Notes: generated by a model not told the origin, from the sequence alone. 64,000 nt of DNA from Corynebacterium lowii (GCF_001412085.1 NZ_LKEV01000008.1:1-64000); one strand, 5' to 3'; shown: positions 1 through 8,604, counted from the first letter of the stretch. Translations and numbers: made by a program.

Positions 1-143
1 GGTACGCTATCGAGTTCTCACACAACACAACCACCACACGGCGATCACCCCTGATTGTGTGGGGTGGGCCTTGTCGCGGCGACTCGCACTAATTTACACA
101 CCACCCCACCACCACACAAACACCCAGGCCAGAGGCCTATTTT
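1..143 (-). promoter_or_regulatory. rRNA operon leader (16S lies beyond the left edge)
   Basis: Read on the minus strand after murA, this stretch ends in GTGTGAGAACTCGATAGCG. That matches the TGAGAACTC antitermination/processing motif typical of actinobacterial rRNA leaders and spacers. It also holds TTGTGTGGTGGTGGGGTGG and, further on, CCCACCCCACACAA, which can pair as an RNase III-type processing stem. A TAAATT hexamer near 92 could be a -10 element. murA directly upstream of rrs is a known actinobacterial arrangement. The 16S gene itself is not visible, so the assignment is inferred. Confidence 0.6.
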
Positions 144-1400
144 CTAGGCACTCACACGTTCAATAGTCGCACCCAAAGAACGAAGGTTCTCTACGAACTT
201 GGGGTAGCCGCGATCAATGTGGTGCACATCGTGCACCACGGTCTCCCCCTCGGAGACCAACGCGGAAAGCACCAGACCCGCCCCGGCGCGAATATCGGAG
301 GACCACACCTCAGTGGAGGAAAGCCGCTCCATGCCGCGCAGCACCACGTGGTGCCCATCCACGGTGGCATCGGCCCCCAGGCGCAACATCTCATCGACAA
401 AGCGGAAGCGAGATTCAAAGACGTTCTCGGTAATCACCGAGGTGCCCTGCGCCACGGCGGAAATGCCAATGGCCATCGGCTGAAGATCGGTGGGGAATCC
501 GGGGAAGGGCAAGGTTTGGTAATCCACCGCCGAGGGACGGCGGCCCATGCGCACCCTAAAGCCCGTCTCGTAGGTTTCAATCTCCGCGCCCGCCATCTTG
601 AGCTTTTCCAGGGGCAGGTGAAGATTGCGGGGAGAGATACCACTCACGGTGATGTCGCCGCGCGTCATGGCGGCGGCATAGGCCCAGGTTCCGGCCACGA
701 TGCGATCCCCGATCACCTCGTGATCGGTGGGATAGAGGCGGGCCACGCCGTCGATAGTGATGGTGGAGGTACCGGCCCCCTGAATCTGCGCGCCCATCGA
801 GGTCAGCATCTCGCAGAGGTCCACGATCTCGGGTTCGCGGGCAGCATTATCGAGCACCGTGCGCCCCTGGGCCAGCACGGCGGCGGTGAGGATATTTTCA
901 GTGGCGCCCACGGAGGGGAAGTCGAGCGTGATGGGGGCGCCGACGAGGGCGTCGGCCTCCGCCACCACGGCGCCGTGCTGGATGCGGGTGCGGGCACCGA
1001 GCTTTTCCAGGCCGGACTGGTGCATGTCCAGCGGGCGCGAGCCGATGGCGTCGCCTCCGGGCAACGCCACGACGGCGCGGCCGCAGCGCGCGGTGAGTGG
1101 CCCGAGCACGCACACGGAGGCGCGGAACTGGCGCACGGCGTCGAAGTCGGCGTCACTCGTGGGCATGGCGGGAGTGGTGATCCGCACCACGGGGCCGTCG
1201 ATAGTGACTATGCAGCCGAGCCCCTCTAGCACCTTTTGCATGAGGGGAACGTCCAGGATTTCTGGGCAATTGCGCAGCGTGGTTGTCCCCTCCGCCAGCA
1301 AGGCCGCGGCCATGAGTTTGAGCACGCTGTTCTTTGCGCCGCTTACTTTCACGGCCCCTTCGAGGCGGGCGCCGCCTGTCACCACAAAACGATCTTTCAC
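144..1400 (-). CDS. murA: UDP-N-acetylglucosamine 1-carboxyvinyltransferase
   Basis: Transfers enolpyruvate from PEP to UDP-GlcNAc, the first committed step of cytoplasmic peptidoglycan precursor synthesis. At 418 residues it has the usual family length. The GAKNSVLK motif near residues 21-28 holds the Lys-Asn pair that binds substrate. The catalytic loop reads [12 protein letters not shown], with Asp117 where fosfomycin-sensitive enzymes carry Cys. The same Cys-to-Asp change makes Mycobacterium tuberculosis MurA insensitive to fosfomycin. The GTG start is preceded by TAGGGT seven bases upstream, so the mRNA is probably leaderless. The gene is followed directly by an rRNA leader, and ramA lies upstream on the same strand. 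Confidence 0.96.
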   Translation of the reverse strand: MKDRFVVTGGARLEGAVKVSGAKNSVLKLMAAALLAEGTTTLRNCPEILDVPLMQKVLEGLGCIVTIDGPVVRITTPAMPTSDADFDAVRQFRASVCVLGPLTARCGRAVVALPGGDAIGSRPLDMHQSGLEKLGARTRIQHGAVVAEADALVGAPITLDFPSVGATENILTAAVLAQGRTVLDNAAREPEIVDLCEMLTSMGAQIQGAGTSTITIDGVARLYPTDHEVIGDRIVAGTWAYAAAMTRGDITVSGISPRNLHLPLEKLKMAGAEIETYETGFRVRMGRRPSAVDYQTLPFPGFPTDLQPMAIGISAVAQGTSVITENVFESRFRFVDEMLRLGADATVDGHHVVLRGMERLSSTEVWSSDIRAGAGLVLSALVSEGETVVHDVHHIDRGYPKFVENLRSLGATIERVSA

Positions 1401-1440
1401 GCCTTTGACCCTAGCTGGAACCCGCCACAGGTGCAGCGGC

Positions 1441-2283
1441 TCAGGGCAGCGCGCCGATACGCCGGGCGGCGTTGACCGCCTCGTAGCGGGTGTGCGCGCC
1501 GAGTTTACGCATGACGGAACGCAGGTAGCTCTTCACCGTCTCAGGCCCAATGCCCATCTCTTCGGCCGCCTCCACGTTGGTGTGGCCGAGCGCCACGCAG
1601 GAAAGCACGTCCAGTTCCCGGGCCGAGAGTTTGGTGGATTGCTTGACGGGGGCGGGGCTAATCATCTCATCGCAGACCAATTCCAGCTCCCGGCGCACCT
1701 CCTCCTCCGCAATGCGATTGGCCAGCATGCGCAGGCGCGAGTGTGTGGAGCGCAGCTGCTCCCACTCCGCGGCGTTGCCTCCCCTGCCCACCTTGAGCGC
1801 ACCCGCCTTGGCAAAAGCGGCGGTGCGCATGGCGGCATTGACCGCAAAATCCTGTTCCAGGGTGCGGGCCGTCATGGTGACCTCCTCGATCACCTTGTCG
1901 CCCAGGCGCACCGGGCTGTGCACCCCAACGTACAGCACGCCGCGAATCTCGCGGTGCACTATCACCGGCACGGCCACGAGGGAATAAAGCCCCTCGTCCT
2001 GAATCGCCTTATCGTTCTCGTGCGAAATCAGGCTCGCGCGGGCGTAATCACTCACCCCCACGGGGCGTCGCGTGGTGACCACGCGGCCACCCACCCCTAC
2101 CCCCGGCTCGATGATGAGATTATGCAGCGCCGGGGTGCGCAGCCCCACCCAGTGAGTGATTTGCAGCCGACGCCCCGTGGTCATGCTCGCAAACATGGTC
2201 ACCGGAATGCCGGTGGCGGTTTTCAGCGATGTAAGAGCCGCGCGGATGGCGTCCTCGTCATCCCGAATCCGCTGAGCATCCAT
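1441..2283 (-). CDS. ramA: LuxR-family transcriptional regulator RamA (acetate metabolism)
   Basis: Its 280 residues show a GAF-like sensor region (about 25-165) and a C-terminal LuxR helix-turn-helix (about 213-275, [18 protein letters not shown]). Length, domain order and position beside cysK-cysE match C. glutamicum RamA. There, RamA is a global regulator of acetate, TCA-cycle and other carbon-metabolism genes and represses its own gene. The upstream region carries G/C-tract pairs of the type RamA binds. The function is transferred from the ortholog; binding specificity is inferred. Confidence 0.9.
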   Translation of the reverse strand: MDAQRIRDDEDAIRAALTSLKTATGIPVTMFASMTTGRRLQITHWVGLRTPALHNLIIEPGVGVGGRVVTTRRPVGVSDYARASLISHENDKAIQDEGLYSLVAVPVIVHREIRGVLYVGVHSPVRLGDKVIEEVTMTARTLEQDFAVNAAMRTAAFAKAGALKVGRGGNAAEWEQLRSTHSRLRMLANRIAEEEVRRELELVCDEMISPAPVKQSTKLSARELDVLSCVALGHTNVEAAEEMGIGPETVKSYLRSVMRKLGAHTRYEAVNAARRIGALP

Positions 2284-2370
2284 GACAAGTTCCTCCTAGC
2301 ACACCCGACGCGCGCGCCCCGTAAGGCACGGCATCGGAACTTGGGCAATGGACATCATCTGTCAATTCTA

Positions 2371-2432
2371 ACCCCCTAATGGGGGCAAAGTGAACTGCCT
2401 TCCCCGTCAAAGGATTGCCCCCATTCTGGGGA
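2371..2432 (-). promoter_or_regulatory. RamA-type G/C-tract sites upstream of ramA
   Basis: Two paired tracts are visible: CCCCC-TAAT-GGGGG (2372-2385) and GCCCCCA-TTC-TGGGGA (2417-2432). RamA of C. glutamicum binds runs of 4-6 G or C flanked by T/A, and it autorepresses. Their place upstream of ramA fits negative autoregulation. Because cysK starts divergently about 150 bp further on, the sites could also affect cysK. Confidence 0.55.
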
Positions 2433-2532
2433 AGTGCCGTTTCCTCCCGCCAATCAAGCGCAGAAAATACCAATCCGTTCACCATTAGCGAACAACTCTG
2501 TCTACCCATATGGTGTACAGTGAGGTGCATCG

Positions 2533-2559
2533 GTGTGCGATACCGCGCACACATAGAAT
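2533..2559 (+). promoter_or_regulatory. cysK promoter with inverted-repeat operator candidate
   Basis: A perfect 7-bp inverted repeat, GTGTGCG-6-CGCACAC (2533-2552), ends one base before a -10 hexamer, TAGAAT (2554-2559). It would occupy the -35 region. A palindrome CCATATGG lies about 25 bp upstream. Position suggests repressor control of cysK. The repeat does not match the McbR consensus that I know for corynebacterial sulfur genes. Confidence 0.45.
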
Positions 2560-2581
2560 CAACACGCCAAGGAGCACAATC

Positions 2582-3517
2582 ATGGCAAAGATCTACGAGA
2601 ACATCACGGAAACCATCGGGCACACTCCCCTGGTGCGTCTGCACAGCCTCACCAAGGATCTCGGCGCAGAGGTTTTGGTGAAGGTAGAGTCCTTCAACCC
2701 CGCTAACAGCGTGAAAGACCGCATTGGTAAGGCCATTATCGACGCCGCCGAGGCCGCGGGCGAGCTCAAGCCCGGCGGCACCATCGTGGAGGCCACCTCC
2801 GGTAACACCGGTATCGCGCTTGCCCTCGTGGGCGCGGCCAAGGGCTATAACGTGGTGCTGACCATGCCGGAGACCATGTCCGCCGAGCGCCGCGTGATGC
2901 TGCGTGCCTACGGCGCCGAGATCGTGCTCACCCCCGGCTCCGCCGGAATGCAGGGCGCGGTGGATAAGGCCAACGAGATCGTGGCCTCCCGCGAGGGCGC
3001 AATCCTGGCCCGCCAGTTTGCCAACCCCGCCAACCCCGCCATTCACCGCGCCACCACCGCCGAGGAGATCTGGGAGGACACCGAGGGCAAGGTGGACATC
3101 TTCGTGGCCGGCTTTGGCACCGGCGGCACCGTGACCGGTGTGGGCCAGGTGCTCAAGGAGCGCAACCCGGAGGCTCAGGTGTACGCCGTGGAGCCCGCTG
3201 CCTCCCCGCTGCTGACCGAGGGCAAGGCCGGCCCCCACAAGATTCAGGGCATTGGTGCCAACTTCATCCCCGAGGTGCTTGACCGCAAGGTGCTTGACGA
3301 TGTGCTCACCGTGAGCAACGAAGAGGCGATCGAGTGGTCCCGCAAGCTCGGCGTGGAAGAGGGAATCCTGGGCGGCATCTCCACCGGCGCAAATATCAAG
3401 GCCGCCGTGGAACTGGCCTCCCGCCCGGAGAACAAGGGCAAGACCATCGTGACCGTGGTGGCGGACTTTGGTGAGCGCTACGTATCCACCGTTCTCTACG
3501 AGGACATCCGCGATTAA
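2582..3517 (+). CDS. cysK: Cysteine synthase A (O-acetylserine sulfhydrylase)
   Basis: PLP enzyme that makes cysteine from O-acetylserine and sulfide. The PLP lysine is Lys45 in NSVKDR. The substrate loop TSGNTG lies near residues 72-77, and a GTGGT phosphate-binding loop lies near residue 177. The length of 311 residues is standard. An ATG preceded by AAGGAG was chosen over an upstream in-frame start at 2510, which would lie inside the promoter. cysE follows after a terminator, so the two steps of cysteine synthesis sit together but may be transcribed separately. Confidence 0.96.
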   Translation: MAKIYENITETIGHTPLVRLHSLTKDLGAEVLVKVESFNPANSVKDRIGKAIIDAAEAAGELKPGGTIVEATSGNTGIALALVGAAKGYNVVLTMPETMSAERRVMLRAYGAEIVLTPGSAGMQGAVDKANEIVASREGAILARQFANPANPAIHRATTAEEIWEDTEGKVDIFVAGFGTGGTVTGVGQVLKERNPEAQVYAVEPAASPLLTEGKAGPHKIQGIGANFIPEVLDRKVLDDVLTVSNEEAIEWSRKLGVEEGILGGISTGANIKAAVELASRPENKGKTIVTVVADFGERYVSTVLYEDIRD

Positions 3518-3540
3518 AGATTAAAACTCCCCGGAATACA

Positions 3541-3579
3541 CCCCGTTGCTCGTATCGTTACACAGAGCAACGGGGTTTT
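3541..3579 (+). terminator. Rho-independent terminator after cysK
   Basis: A perfect 10-bp stem, CCCCGTTGCT / AGCAACGGGG, with a 15-nt loop is followed directly by TTTT. It lies between cysK and cysE, so cysE expression relies on read-through or its own promoter. Confidence 0.8.
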
Positions 3580-3612
3580 CCCTGCCTTTAAGTCTTGTGA
3601 AAGGAAGAAAGC

Positions 3613-4182
3613 ATGAGCGGTCTGCTGTCCATGCTGCGCGAGGACCTAGCCAACGCCCGCGAACACGATCCCGCCGCCCGTGGGAACCTAGAAAACGCCG
3701 TGGTGTACTCCGGGCTCCACGCCATCTGGGCACACCGCGTGGCCCACCGCCTGTGGAACCGCGGGTTCAAAGGCCCCGCGCGCATCCTGGCGCAGTTCAC
3801 CCGCTTTCTCACCGGGGTGGAGATTCACCCCGGCGCCACCATTGGGCGGCGCTTCTTCATAGATCACGGCATGGGCATCGTGATCGGAGAGACCGCCGAG
3901 ATAGGCGAGGGCGTGATGCTCTACCACGGGGTGACCCTGGGCGGGCAGGTGCTCACACAGACGAAGAGGCACCCCACCGTGGAAGATAACGTGACCATCG
4001 GTGCGGGTGCCAAGGTTCTGGGGCCCATCACCATCGGGGAGGGCAGCGCCGTGGGTGCCAACGCCGTGGTAACCAAGGACGTGCCCGCCCATCACATCGC
4101 CGTGGGAATCCCCGCCACCTACCGGCCCAGGGGCCACCACGAGCGCACCAAGCTGGTGGACCCGGACTTTTACGTTATTTAA
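3613..4182 (+). CDS. cysE: Serine O-acetyltransferase
   Basis: Makes O-acetylserine from serine and acetyl-CoA, the substrate for CysK. The 189-residue protein is the short form common in Gram-positives. It has the left-handed beta-helix hexapeptide repeats ([39 protein letters not shown]). The catalytic His lies in the RRFFIDHG segment near residue 83. An AAAGGAAG ribosome site precedes the ATG. The 3' end overlaps the convergent small GNAT gene by 8 bp. Confidence 0.94.
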   Translation: MSGLLSMLREDLANAREHDPAARGNLENAVVYSGLHAIWAHRVAHRLWNRGFKGPARILAQFTRFLTGVEIHPGATIGRRFFIDHGMGIVIGETAEIGEGVMLYHGVTLGGQVLTQTKRHPTVEDNVTIGAGAKVLGPITIGEGSAVGANAVVTKDVPAHHIAVGIPATYRPRGHHERTKLVDPDFYVI

Positions 4183-4459
4183 CCTCTAGCTCCGCATACT
4201 CGGGGTTGCGGCTGAGGAAGTGCTGCACGGCGGAGCAGGTGGCGACGATACGCTGGCCGTTATCCCGCACGTCATCCAGGGCTCCGCGCACGAGCACCTT
4301 GGACAGGCCCTTGCCCTGGAAGGCCTCGTGAATCACGGTGTGGTTGAAGTCCTTAACGCCTTCCTCGCGCGGGGCGTAATCGGCAAAGCCGGCTTCCTCC
4401 CCCTCCACGGTGAGCACGTAGCGGTGATTCTGAACATCATGGGTGATAGTGTTACTCAT
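4175..4459 (-). CDS. Small GNAT-fold N-acetyltransferase (YjdJ/COG2388 type)
   Basis: A 94-residue minimal GNAT domain. The signature is [18 protein letters not shown], the acetyl-CoA loop with a Q-G-K-G-L motif, followed by a strand-helix ending in [13 protein letters not shown], typical of this compact family. The substrate is unknown. TATACT sits seven bases before the ATG, indicating a leaderless transcript. The end overlaps the cysE stop region. Confidence 0.8.
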   Translation of the reverse strand: MSNTITHDVQNHRYVLTVEGEEAGFADYAPREEGVKDFNHTVIHEAFQGKGLSKVLVRGALDDVRDNGQRIVATCSAVQHFLSRNPEYAELEVK

Positions 4460-4490
4460 TTCACTGAGTATAGACGAAAGGGCACAGCCG

Positions 4491-4530
4491 AAAACAAAAG
4501 AAGCGACCCCGCTTATGCAGCGGAATCGCT
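4491..4530 (-). terminator. Terminator of the tRNA cluster
   Basis: On the minus strand a 12-bp stem (AGCGATTCCGCT / AGCGGGGTCGCT, with two G-U pairs) and 5-nt loop is followed by TTCTTTTG. It lies just downstream of tRNA-Phe. Confidence 0.75.
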
Positions 4531-4536
4531 ATCTTG

Positions 4537-4609
4537 TGGCCAGAGCCAGGATCGAACTGGCGACCCCACACTTTTCAGGCGTGTGCTCTACCGACTGAGC
4601 TATCTGGCC
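4537..4609 (-). tRNA. tRNA-Phe (GAA)
   Basis: A 73-nt cloverleaf with acceptor GGCCAGA/TCTGGCC and discriminator A. The anticodon loop CTGAAAA gives GAA, and the T-loop is GTTCGATCC. The 3' CCA is not encoded. It is the last gene of the Asp-Phe transcript. Confidence 0.95.
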
Positions 4610-4635
4610 GAAGAAATCACCAGGTGACCTCTTGG

Positions 4636-4709
4636 CGACCCTGACGGGACTTGAACCCGCGACCTCCGCCGTGACAGGGCGGCGCGCTAACCAACTGCGC
4701 CACAGGGCC
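4636..4709 (-). tRNA. tRNA-Asp (GTC), copy 2
   Basis: A 74-nt cloverleaf with acceptor GGCCCTG/CAGGGTC and anticodon loop CTGTCAC (GTC). It is identical over the full length to the copy at 4864-4937, which suggests recent tandem duplication or conversion. Confidence 0.95.
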
Positions 4710-4749
4710 TTAAAGCCGTGCTCCGGGAATGCCCTTTGCACGAGAAGAT

Positions 4750-4779
4750 ACTCTACACAGAGCGGACAACGGCTATCAA
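4750..4779 (-). promoter_or_regulatory. Promoter for the downstream tRNA-Asp/Phe pair
   Basis: On the minus strand TTGATA and TAGAGT are separated by 18 bp. They lie between the terminator of the first tRNA-Asp and the second tRNA-Asp, giving that pair its own start. Confidence 0.5.
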
Positions 4780-4823
4780 ATCAGCAGGCCAGCGCCGTTT
4801 TTACGGTTATCCTTGGGTAAAGC

Positions 4824-4855
4824 AAAAGGCTCCGGAAGTTTCCTTCCGAAGCCTT
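4824..4855 (-). terminator. Terminator after the first tRNA-Asp
   Basis: Minus-strand hairpin AAGGCTTCGGAAG-GAAA-CTTCCGGAGCCTT followed by TTGC. The 13-bp stem has a GAAA tetraloop. It splits the tRNA cluster into Glu-Asp and Asp-Phe units. Confidence 0.75.
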
Positions 4856-4863
4856 GAACCATG

Positions 4864-4937
4864 CGACCCTGACGGGACTTGAACCCGCGACCTCCGCCGT
4901 GACAGGGCGGCGCGCTAACCAACTGCGCCACAGGGCC
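4864..4937 (-). tRNA. tRNA-Asp (GTC), copy 1
   Basis: Same 74-nt sequence as the copy at 4636-4709, with anticodon GTC. It follows tRNA-Glu after 30 nt and is bounded downstream by its own terminator. Confidence 0.95.
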
Positions 4938-4967
4938 ATATTCATCATGTATTGAGGTGAAACCTCG

Positions 4968-5040
4968 TACCCCCAACGGGATTCGAACCCGTGCCGCCGC
5001 CGTGAAAGGGCGGTGTCCTAGGCCGCTAGACGATGGGGGC
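4968..5040 (-). tRNA. tRNA-Glu (TTC)
   Basis: A 73-nt cloverleaf with acceptor GCCCCCA/TGGGGGT, discriminator A and anticodon loop CTTTCAC (TTC). It is first in the cluster. TTTGGT and TATATT, 18 bp apart upstream on the minus strand, are a plausible promoter. Confidence 0.95.
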
Positions 5041-5127
5041 CTGCCGTTTCTCACGGCTTCCTGAAATATACGCGACGCCCTCAACACCACCAAATTAGCA
5101 GGCCCCGGGCGGTTAGAATGGCTCCCC

Positions 5128-5415
5128 ATGAGCACCGAACACGGCTATAGCGGAGAAAAAGATGCCTACCTCACCCGCCTCAAGCGCATCGAGGGGCAAA
5201 TCCGCGGGCTGCAACGCATGATTGACGAGGACACCTACTGCATCGACGTCGTAACCCAGATCAGCGCCGCTACCGCAGCCCTACACAACCTCTCCGTGGC
5301 CCTCATGTCCGATCATCTCCATCACTGCGTGACCAACGCCATCGAGGAGGGCGAGGGCGGCAGCGAGAAAATCGACGAGGCCATGAAGGCCATTCAGCGC
5401 ATGGTGAAGTCCTAG
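5128..5415 (+). CDS. csoR: CsoR-type copper-sensing repressor (DUF156)
   Basis: A 95-residue all-helical metal sensor. The Cu(I) ligand set is present with CsoR spacing: Cys38 (DTYCID), His63 and Cys67 (SDHLHHC), the same intervals as the C36-H61-C65 set of M. tuberculosis CsoR. The N-terminal RLKRIEGQIRGLQRMI helix is the family hallmark. No copper ATPase or chaperone is adjacent, so the target genes must lie elsewhere or the metal may differ. TAGAAT (5114-5119) ends eight bases before the ATG, so the mRNA is probably leaderless. Confidence 0.88.
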   Translation: MSTEHGYSGEKDAYLTRLKRIEGQIRGLQRMIDEDTYCIDVVTQISAATAALHNLSVALMSDHLHHCVTNAIEEGEGGSEKIDEAMKAIQRMVKS

Positions 5416-6632
5416 CGGTAGTGCGAAAAGTCAATGGGCCGCCCCAGCGCCCAATCACGATCCGTGAGTAAACGCGCCAGTACCAAACCCGCGCCGATGG
5501 AAAGCACCATCATCGCGGCCGTGGCGGAGTGCTGCACCACGGCCGCCATATCCCCCACGCCCAGGGCATAGACCGCGCGGTACATCGCAGGGCCGGGGAT
5601 CATCACCACCGCCGCGGGAACCGTGGTGGTCACCCTGGGTATTTTTGCCACCCGCGCCACCACGAATCCCAAGAGGCCCACCACCAAACCACCCGCACAG
5701 GCCGCGATGAAGGGGGCCGAGGTGGCGTCGATAAGCAGCCACCGCACCGCGCTACCCACCGTGCCGATGGCTACGGCGGCCAGGGCCATGCGGCGTGAGG
5801 AATTAAAGAGCAGGGCAAAACCGGCGATGCCCACCGCGCTTGCCGCCAGCACCCAGCCGTAACTGGGCTTGCAGGAGACCTCGGAATAGGGGTTGAGGCC
5901 CGCGGCCCAGCCCACCAGGAGCACCGCGAAGCCCGCTGCGGCCATCAGCGTCATCGCGTAGGCGGCGCGCGTGATCCCGGCGGCAATATCGCAGCGGGCC
6001 AGATCAATCAGCGCGGAGAAGAGCGGAAAACCCGGCACCACAAAAAGCACCGCGGCCACAAAACCCGCCTCCGAGGCCCCCACCGCCTCCGCACCCAGGG
6101 CATAAACCGCGCAGGCCACCGCCGCGCCCGCTGCTACCGACGCCACCGTTTGCACGTGCTTCCCCGCCAACCAGCCCCGCATGGTTTGCCCCAACGCCGC
6201 CGCTGCCGCCACCAGCGCGATCTCCCTGGCCCCAAAGCCATTGAGCACCGCGCACCCCGCGCACGCGCAGGCCGCCGCCAGCGCCAGTACCCACAGCCGC
6301 CAGCGCTTGCGCACGCCTGACTCGATCACGTCCAGCTCTGCCATGAGTTCCCCCGCGCTCATCGGCGGGCGCACGCGATGAGCCAGCGTTTCCAGGGCCT
6401 CAATGCGGGAGGCGTCCACCTCCACGCGCCCCTGGTGCGCCACGACCGTGCGGAAATCATGCTCGGCGTGGAAAGTACAGGTGATGGTGGTGACCATCAC
6501 TACCGCGTCCAGCCCCTCAAAACCCACGGCGCGGGCCGCGCGCTTCATCCCCCGAATCACGCGATAGCCGCTCGCCCCGGCCCCCATCAGCATCATGCCC
6601 AGGCGCAATACGGCGTCCGCCCGCACCCCCAT
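5412..6632 (-). CDS. thrE: Threonine/serine exporter ThrE family
   Basis: Inner-membrane exporter of the ThrE (DUF1212) family. An N-terminal cytosolic domain (about 1-110, with TTITCTFH) is followed by about ten hydrophobic segments (about 120-395). The VPGFPLFSALIDL and VMIPGPAMYRAVYAL segments fit the repeated membrane domain. C. glutamicum ThrE exports L-threonine and L-serine. I chose the ATG at 6632 because the longer frame to 6710 would run into the promoter of the divergent phosphatase gene. The start is not certain. The end overlaps csoR by 4 bp (convergent). Confidence 0.85.
   Translation of the reverse strand: MGVRADAVLRLGMMLMGAGASGYRVIRGMKRAARAVGFEGLDAVVMVTTITCTFHAEHDFRTVVAHQGRVEVDASRIEALETLAHRVRPPMSAGELMAELDVIESGVRKRWRLWVLALAAACACAGCAVLNGFGAREIALVAAAAALGQTMRGWLAGKHVQTVASVAAGAAVACAVYALGAEAVGASEAGFVAAVLFVVPGFPLFSALIDLARCDIAAGITRAAYAMTLMAAAGFAVLLVGWAAGLNPYSEVSCKPSYGWVLAASAVGIAGFALLFNSSRRMALAAVAIGTVGSAVRWLLIDATSAPFIAACAGGLVVGLLGFVVARVAKIPRVTTTVPAAVVMIPGPAMYRAVYALGVGDMAAVVQHSATAAMMVLSIGAGLVLARLLTDRDWALGRPIDFSHYR
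5724..5736 (+). repeat. 13-mer GGCGTCGATAAGC, copy 1
   Basis: Exact copy inside thrE, read as L-I-D-A codons on the coding strand. Confidence 0.7.
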
Positions 6633-6734
6633 CTCATGCTGGCTTTGCTCCCGTGGTTTCTTATTTTTCGGTGACACAATCCAGAATACGGCTCTGAACT
6701 GCGAGCACACCGTAACGCTTATAACATTCAGGCC

Positions 6735-8165
6735 ATGCGCTTACGCTCATTCCTCCCCATTGTTCTCTGCGCCACAGCCCTGGGCGCCTGCACCGCCTCC
6801 GCCCAGGAAGAAAACCCCTACTACAGCACCAAACAGCCCTATTCCCCACGACAGGATTACGCCGAATACTCCCCCGCCCCAAACGGATTCCAGCAAATAT
6901 ATACCACCACCGTGAACCGCCACGGCTCCCGAGGATTATCCAGTTTTAAATACGATGACCTCGCCGCCCAAATGCTGCGCTCCGCCGAGGAATCCGGCGA
7001 CCTCACCGATCTAGGCCACGACCTCATTGCGCAGGTAGCCGCCATGACCAAAGTCAACCAGGAACTCAGCGGCGGGCCGGGGCAAGAAAGCGGCTACGGC
7101 AACCTCACCACCCTGGGCCGCGAGGAACTGCGCGGCATCGGGCAGCGCAACGCCGAACGCAATGCGGAGTTCTTCGCCACGCTTAACGACGACCCCGCCG
7201 CCCGACTCAGCTTCACCTCCTCCGGGGAGGATCGCGCCACCGATTCCGGCTGGAACTTCGGTTCCGGGTTGCTGGATACCGCCCCCACGCTGCGCGAACA
7301 CACCGACTACGACTCCACCGCACAGCACGTGGACATCGCCGCCAATACCGCCCTTCTCTACGCCCACAAGGACAAGAGCCTGCCGAGCTACGAGCGCTAC
7401 CAGGAATGGAAGAAGAGCGACACCCTAGAGGAAAAGATCGAGCACGCCTATACCCAGCCCCAGGCGCAGGAGGCGGCGCGCGGTCTGCTCAGCCACATCT
7501 TTCAGCCCTCCTTCATCGACTCCCTAGAGGCGGGAGAACTCACCTTCACCGGGAGCGAGGACGAATCCAAGGAGGTCACCGGGCTCGTGGAGGCCGCGCT
7601 GCCCTTCTATAACCTCTACCTGAGCGCCCCGGCTCTGAGCGAGGAAACCTCCACCCCTGCGGAAGGGTGGATCTTCCACCGCTACATCGACGACTCCACC
7701 GGCCCCACCCTCGCCTACCTCCTCGACGTGGAGGACTACTACCAAAAAGGCCCCGCCATCGAGGGGCAAACCGTGGCCTACGACAACTACGAGCCGCTGC
7801 TTGAGGACATGCTGGCCCGCGTGGAAGAACGCGCCGCGGGCGGTGATAACGCCGCGGACTTCCGCTTTGGCCACGCCGAGACCATCATCCCCCTGGCCGC
7901 CCTGCTCCGCCTCCCCGGTTCCGAGCATGGGACCCCTGCCAATGAGGTGATGGATTATGAGAACTCCGATTGGCGCGGGGAGGCGGTTTCCCCTATGGCG
8001 GCCAATATCCAGTGGGATGCCTTTCAGAACCAGAGCGGGGAAGTAGTGGTGCGCATGCTCTATAACGAGCGCGCAACCCCCTTCCATGAGGGGTGTACCC
8101 CGATGGAGCCGCAATCGGCCTTTTATCGCCTGGAGGAGTTGCAGGGGTGCTTGCCTTTGGAGTGA
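6735..8165 (+). CDS. Histidine acid phosphatase lipoprotein, MINPP/phytase-like
   Basis: A 476-residue histidine phosphatase of clade 2. RHGSRG (residues 62-67) holds the catalytic His63, and HAE (380-382) is the proton-donor motif. HAE instead of HD is characteristic of multiple inositol polyphosphate phosphatases, enzymes that hydrolyse phytate (InsP6) and related inositol phosphates. The N-terminus is a lipoprotein signal with lipobox L-G-A-C (Cys19), so the enzyme should sit on the outer face of the membrane. It likely scavenges phosphate or inositol from phytate; no PHO box was seen. TATAAC (6720-6725) lies just before the ATG. It is divergent from thrE. Confidence 0.82.
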   Translation: MRLRSFLPIVLCATALGACTASAQEENPYYSTKQPYSPRQDYAEYSPAPNGFQQIYTTTVNRHGSRGLSSFKYDDLAAQMLRSAEESGDLTDLGHDLIAQVAAMTKVNQELSGGPGQESGYGNLTTLGREELRGIGQRNAERNAEFFATLNDDPAARLSFTSSGEDRATDSGWNFGSGLLDTAPTLREHTDYDSTAQHVDIAANTALLYAHKDKSLPSYERYQEWKKSDTLEEKIEHAYTQPQAQEAARGLLSHIFQPSFIDSLEAGELTFTGSEDESKEVTGLVEAALPFYNLYLSAPALSEETSTPAEGWIFHRYIDDSTGPTLAYLLDVEDYYQKGPAIEGQTVAYDNYEPLLEDMLARVEERAAGGDNAADFRFGHAETIIPLAALLRLPGSEHGTPANEVMDYENSDWRGEAVSPMAANIQWDAFQNQSGEVVVRMLYNERATPFHEGCTPMEPQSAFYRLEELQGCLPLE

Positions 8166-8208
8166 CTCTTTCCGCCGTCACCCGGTATCTCTTGATAGGG
8201 AGGAATCT

Positions 8209-8604
8209 TTGACCACACAGGACCACGAAAATCTATCGAAGAAGATCGAGTTCCTGGAACTCCAAATATCTCGGTTGATGTTCTTGGAGGCCGGTGCTCC
8301 CGAGCAGAATGTATCGCAACCATATAGATACAAAAGGGCGGCGCTGCATATGCGCTTGACCTCGGAAGAAGAGATCGCATCGAGAAACCTCATCGCCTCC
8401 CTGCATCAGCTTGAGTTGGGAAAGTGGGAGGAGCCCCAAGGGCTCCTCCCACTTAACCCCACCTCCCTTGAGAGAATATCTGCGCTGAGAAAATCCGGTA
8501 AGGCTCCAACGATGGAGGATAAGGTGGCGGTGGTTGCCCCCGCCCTGGGCGGAGATGAATCAAAGGCAAAGGCGATGATCCTGGCCTGGGAGAACCCTGC
8601 GTAG
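8209..8604 (+). CDS. Hypothetical protein, TTG start
   Basis: I do not recognise this protein. A TTG at 8209 with a good ribosome site (AGGGAGGA) gives 131 residues. The N-terminal part is helical (SKKIEFLELQISRLMF, possible short coiled coil). The longer frame back to 8086 overlaps the phosphatase gene and is unlikely. A perfect 13-bp hairpin lies inside the coding region and encodes the WEEPQGLLP stretch. The DNA is AT-richer than its neighbours, so the gene may be acquired or decaying. Confidence 0.5.
   Translation: MTTQDHENLSKKIEFLELQISRLMFLEAGAPEQNVSQPYRYKRAALHMRLTSEEEIASRNLIASLHQLELGKWEEPQGLLPLNPTSLERISALRKSGKAPTMEDKVAVVAPALGGDESKAKAMILAWENPA
8424..8452. repeat. Perfect 13-bp hairpin inside a hypothetical gene
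   Basis: GTGGGAGGAGCCC-CAA-GGGCTCCTCCCAC. It resembles a terminator stem but has no T-tract on either strand. Confidence 0.7.

Noticed and set aside
219-1229. 336-residue open frame opposite murA
   Set aside because: It is antisense to a clear murA, has Gly/His-rich low-complexity composition and is a GC-driven shadow.
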